Source of the DNA: Thermoflavifilum sp.
GTDB taxonomy: Bacteria > Bacteroidota > Bacteroidia > Chitinophagales > Chitinophagaceae
Length of the DNA: 6,379 nt
Assembly: GCA_019683625.1 (NCBI GenBank)
Contig: JADGHY010000126.1
Span: forward strand, 1 to 6,379
Direction: 5' to 3'
Positions 5,714 through 6,379 of this stretch are shown here, piece after piece. Made by a program: the position numbers and the translations under genes. How positions within the stretch are numbered: position 1 is the stretch's first letter; the number at the start of each line of letters is the position of its first letter. The notes under the pieces were generated by a model. That model was not told the origin of the DNA. It searched no databases and worked only from the letters and a program-made list of their open reading frames with translations.

Positions 5714-6379
5714 ATGAAACTACAATATAGCACATCTTTTCTCACCCTCAGTTTGCTATGTGTGGGATTATGCTTTTCATCCTGTACCAAAAATTTCGAC
5801 AGCATCAACACCAATCCGGAAGATGTGGTCACGGTATCAACGGAGTCTTTATTCGCCCGGGCATGCTTAGGTGCAACCAATGGACCCGGGGCCGATTTCC
5901 AGCAATATTATGATGTGTATCGGGACGTGAATCCGTGGATGGAACTGTGGGTGAACAATGGCGGAAATCCGGCTGCTTTTAATGAAGTAGGAGCCAACTT
6001 TAATTACCGGTATGGTATTTACTACGGAAATGTGGGCAATTATCTGGCCGATATCATGCATAAAATCAATACCATGTCGGATGCGGATAAGGCTAAATAT
6101 CAGAACGAGTTAGCCATTGCCCAGATATTGAATGTGTACTATGCCTGGTATGTTTCTGATATCAATGGTGATATTCCCTACACAGAGGCATTTCAGTTGC
6201 GTTACGGGGGCACCGATCAACCCAAATATGATTATCAGGATTCGCTTTTTGCCATCTGGGATAGCCAGCTCAAGCAGGCGGTGAGTATGTTGAAATCCGG
6301 CAACAGTGCTCAGCAAGCCAGTTATGGTAATTATGATTTGTTTTACTATGGAGATGTGAGCAAATGGATAAAAGCAGGC
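5714..6379 (+). CDS. SusD/RagB-family nutrient-binding outer-membrane lipoprotein (5' part, continues past the right edge)
   Basis: The surface lipoprotein partner of the SusC-like transporter, expected to cap the barrel and bind the substrate. The 222 codons visible are open to the window end, roughly two fifths to half of a family member (usually about 480-560 residues). A lipoprotein signal peptide with a hydrophobic stretch at about 9-22 leads to the lipidated cysteine C24 (FSSC). CTKNFDSINTNPED is the characteristic mature start of SusD-like proteins. GDIPYTEAF (152-160), PKYDYQDSLFAIWDSQL (170-186) and GDVSKWIKAG (213-222) are further landmarks of the SusD-like helical (TPR-like) core, of the group I would place in the SusD-like 2 / SusD_RagB nutrient-binding families. 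The start is uncertain: ATG at 5681, 5705 and 5714 are all in frame and none has a clear Shine-Dalgarno. I chose 5714 because it gives the most typical signal peptide (MK then hydrophobic); 5705 is nearly as good. Only 15-48 bases separate it from the SusC-like stop with no terminator, so they are surely one operon. Confidence 0.93.
   Translation, partial: MKLQYSTSFLTLSLLCVGLCFSSCTKNFDSINTNPEDVVTVSTESLFARACLGATNGPGADFQQYYDVYRDVNPWMELWVNNGGNPAAFNEVGANFNYRYGIYYGNVGNYLADIMHKINTMSDADKAKYQNELAIAQILNVYYAWYVSDINGDIPYTEAFQLRYGGTDQPKYDYQDSLFAIWDSQLKQAVSMLKSGNSAQQASYGNYDLFYYGDVSKWIKAG

Noticed and set aside
5671..6316. Minus-strand open frames of 64-69 codons near the right edge
   Set aside because: The plus strand here encodes a SusD-like lipoprotein with a clear lipobox and family motifs running off the edge, so these are shadows.
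1..6379. CRISPR array, tRNA/rRNA, insertion sequence or transfer island
   Set aside because: No regularly spaced repeats, no tRNA-like cloverleaf, no transposase and no terminal inverted repeats were seen; the genes look intact and typical of a Bacteroidota chromosome.

Overview
The window looks like chromosomal DNA from a member of the phylum Bacteroidota, probably of the Chitinophagaceae/Sphingobacteriia type. The main reason is a SusC/RagA-type TonB-dependent outer-membrane transporter followed directly by a SusD-type nutrient-binding lipoprotein, a pair characteristic of this phylum. The agmatinase-like protein also matches the long-N-terminus form I associate with Bacteroidota. The species cannot be named from the sequence alone.

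Layout. Positions 872-1 (minus strand) hold the first 290 codons of a manganese-dependent ureohydrolase (agmatinase/arginase family), whose 3' end lies off the left edge. Positions 873-1048 are an AT-rich divergent intergenic region with several candidate operator-like symmetries. Positions 1049-2251 (plus) encode a ROK-family transcriptional regulator that starts at GTG. After a 57-base spacer comes a complete SusC-like transporter (2309-5665, plus). It is followed closely by the 5' part of a SusD-like lipoprotein gene (about 5714 to beyond 6379, plus), cut by the right edge. Both edge genes are open at a window end.

How they fit together. The three plus-strand genes look like the start of a nutrient, probably glycan, utilization locus. 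SusD would capture the ligand at the cell surface, SusC would import it with TonB energy, and the ROK protein would be the sugar-responsive switch. The ROK protein has lost the N-terminal phosphate-binding motif of ROK sugar kinases but keeps the zinc-binding segment and an N-terminal helix-turn-helix, so it is best read as a regulator. The SusC lacks the N-terminal STN signalling domain, so control through an anti-sigma/ECF sigma system is not suggested. The substrate cannot be read from the window because the degradative enzymes, if present, lie to the right. The ureohydrolase is transcribed away and probably belongs to a separate unit.

No RNA genes, CRISPR arrays, insertion sequences or attachment sites were seen. 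I see no clearly unprecedented system. The points most worth checking are the degenerate ROK kinase motif, a substitution in the ureohydrolase active-site loop, and a short sequence shared upstream of the ROK and susC-like genes.
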